This document shows, piece by piece, positions 62,455 through 64,000 of a stretch of DNA of 64,000 nt (position 1 is the stretch's first letter; each line of letters starts with the position of its first letter). Origin of the DNA: Treponema sp. (lineage in GTDB: Bacteria; Spirochaetota; Spirochaetia; Treponematales; Breznakiellaceae); the NCBI GenBank assembly GCA_009782555.1, contig WRIV01000001.1:1-64000 (forward strand). The letters run 5' to 3'. The notes below the pieces were generated by a model that saw only the letters and a list, made by a program, of their open reading frames with translations, searched no databases and was not told where the DNA came from. The position numbers and the translations under genes are program-made.

Positions 62455-64000
62455 TTAAGTTTTTCCAGCACCTTTTTTAAAGGCCAGCCCTTCTTCGGTT
62501 TTGTCGGCGCTTATGCTGTCCCCTTCTTTTATTTTTCCTGCAATGATTGCCTTGGCCAGGGGATTTTCCAGTTCAGCCTGGATGATCCGTTTTAAGGGCC
62601 GGGCACCAAAGAGAGGATCGTAGCCCCGTTCGGCGAGATATGTTTTTGCCGCTGGGGCCAGCTTTAAAGTGATCTTCCGTTCATCCAGGCGCTGTGCAAG
62701 GCGGGCAAGCTGAATATCGACGATTTTAACGATTTCTTCTTTGCCCAGGCGGTTAAAGATTACCGTCTCGTCAATCCGGTTAAGAAACTCGGGGCGGAAA
62801 CTTTGTTTTAACAGTTCCCTAAGGGCGGATCGGAGCTCCGATTCTTTTTTTGCTTCCAGAATTAAATCTGAACCCAGATTGCTGGTCATGATGATGATCA
62901 CATTCTTAAAGTCCACCACCCTGCCCTGTCCGTCGGTTAGCCGGCCATCATCAAGGATCTGGAGGAACACATTAAACACTTCCTGGTGGGCCTTTTCGAT
63001 TTCATCAAAAAGGATCACGCTGTAGGGCCGGCGGCGCACCGCCTCGGTAAGTTGGCCTCCCTGCTCATAACCCACATAGCCTGGAGGTGCTCCGATAAGG
63101 CGGCTGACGGAATGTTTTTCTCCGTATTCGCTCATATCAATGCGTGTTAGGGCTTTCTCGTCGTTAAACAAAAAATCCGCCAGGGTTTTTGCCAGTTCTG
63201 TTTTTCCTACCCCGGTTGGGCCCAGAAAGAGAAAACTCCCCAGGGGTTTGGCGGCATCGGACAGTCCCGCCTTGTTTCGCCGGATGGCGTCTCCCACGGC
63301 AGAGACGGCGGTATTCTGGCCCACCACCCGTTGTTCCAGTACCTTTTCCAAATCCAGGTATTTTTGCAGCTCCCCCTTGAGCATTTTTGATATGGGAATC
63401 CCCGTCCAGGTACTAACCACCTGAGCTATATCTTCCTCGCTCACTTCTTCCCGGAGCAGGGCGGAAGACCCCGTGTCCCGCTTTTTTTCTATTTGATCCG
63501 TCAGCGTTTTTAGCTTTTTTTGGGCTTCGGGAATCTTGCCGTGCTTGACTTCCGCGGCCTTGGAAAGGTTGCCCTCCCGCTCCCAGCGGGTTTCTTCAAT
63601 TTTTAGTTCTTCTATCTGCTGCTTGATCTCCCGGATCTTCTGGATGTCTTTTTTTTCTCCCTCCCAGCGGGCATTCATGGCGTCCCGTTCGGTGCCGGCG
63701 TCGGCGATTTCTTTTTCCAGCTTGCCCAGCCGGTCTTTGGAAGCCGGGTCTTCTTCCCTGGCCAGGGCCTGTTTTTCTATGGAAAGCTGGAGGAGTTTTC
63801 GTTCCAGCTTGTCCAACTCCGTGGGCCGGGAGTCCAATTCCATTTTAAGGCGGCTTGCCGCTTCGTCCACCAGGTCGATAGCTTTATCGGGAAGGAACCG
63901 GCTGGTGATATACCGGTCCGATAAGCTTGCCGCCGCCATCAGGGCTTCGTCCTTGATCCGCACGCCGTGATGAACTTCGTAACGTTCCTGGAGGCCCCGG
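62455..64000 (-). CDS. clpB: ClpB disaggregase, C-terminal part (runs off the right edge)
   Basis: The frame is open to the window edge, reading YEVHHGVRI before the first internal Met at 63963, so the 5' end lies beyond 64000. What is present is the end of the first AAA+ module, the long ClpB coiled-coil middle domain (about 130 residues, KLERKLLQL to KLKTLTDQ), and the second AAA+ module with Walker A GPTGVGKTEL, Walker B LFDEIEKAH and the NRIDE sensor region. ClpB remodels aggregated proteins with DnaK. The C-terminus ends at 62455. Confidence 0.95.
   Translation of the reverse strand, partial: RGLQERYEVHHGVRIKDEALMAAASLSDRYITSRFLPDKAIDLVDEAASRLKMELDSRPTELDKLERKLLQLSIEKQALAREEDPASKDRLGKLEKEIADAGTERDAMNARWEGEKKDIQKIREIKQQIEELKIEETRWEREGNLSKAAEVKHGKIPEAQKKLKTLTDQIEKKRDTGSSALLREEVSEEDIAQVVSTWTGIPISKMLKGELQKYLDLEKVLEQRVVGQNTAVSAVGDAIRRNKAGLSDAAKPLGSFLFLGPTGVGKTELAKTLADFLFNDEKALTRIDMSEYGEKHSVSRLIGAPPGYVGYEQGGQLTEAVRRRPYSVILFDEIEKAHQEVFNVFLQILDDGRLTDGQGRVVDFKNVIIIMTSNLGSDLILEAKKESELRSALRELLKQSFRPEFLNRIDETVIFNRLGKEEIVKIVDIQLARLAQRLDERKITLKLAPAAKTYLAERGYDPLFGARPLKRIIQAELENPLAKAIIAGKIKEGDSISADKTEEGLAFKKGAGKT

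Overview
The window looks like the replication-origin region of a free-living or symbiotic spirochaete, most likely a Treponema of the termite-gut kind. The reasons are the archaeal-type PheS/PheT pair, ThyX as thymidylate synthase, the dnaA-dnaN-recF-DciA block with gyrB nearby, and branched-chain amino acid synthesis genes (CimA, LeuA, IlvN) that host-dependent treponemes usually lack. This is inference from gene content read by eye; no database search was run.

Layout. Positions 1-5.1 kb: citramalate synthase and two membrane diguanylate cyclases. 5.1-9.6 kb: NlpC/P60 hydrolase, a META-domain protein with an internal DNA repeat, two perfect parS sites, ArfB, ThyX and a nucleotidyltransferase. 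9.6-18.5 kb: DciA, recF, dnaN and dnaA on the minus strand, DnaA boxes on both sides of dnaA, an XRE-cupin/acyl-CoA synthetase operon, and gyrB on the plus strand. 18.6-20.3 kb: an XRE gene with an apparent frameshift at an A7 run, then a scar made of a glycosyltransferase remnant and a 5'-truncated aldo/keto reductase.

20.3-31.9 kb is an AT-rich defence/accessory island. It holds an AAA/DUF4143 ATPase, a type IIG restriction-modification enzyme, a run of small cassettes each bounded by a copy of the 3' end of that enzyme gene, a NurA-HerA-DUF4338 (DruA-like) operon, a DUF3791-type pair and a D12-class adenine methyltransferase. The NurA-HerA-DUF4338 triad and the repeat-bounded cassettes are the best candidates for undescribed biology.

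31.9-48.3 kb: a degenerate NarL-type regulator, TatD, Dus, a PQQ-like propeller protein, rhomboid, a hybrid histidine kinase, pheS and pheT split by an antisense creD, tRNA-Gly(CCC), a TPR protein and a YmdB-like protein that has lost most metal ligands. 48.2-54.4 kb: a minus-strand operon M15 peptidase-ilvN-leuA-second type IIG enzyme, with an antitoxin remnant after it. 54.6-64 kb: RRM protein, VanY-type peptidase, PTS EIIA, M20 peptidase, galE, gpsA, ffh, an XRE regulator, an outer-membrane-like protein and the C-terminal part of clpB running off the right edge.

Across the window about eight to ten genes have a -10-like hexamer exactly six bases before the start codon, usually with no Shine-Dalgarno sequence. 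This suggests that leaderless transcription is common here.
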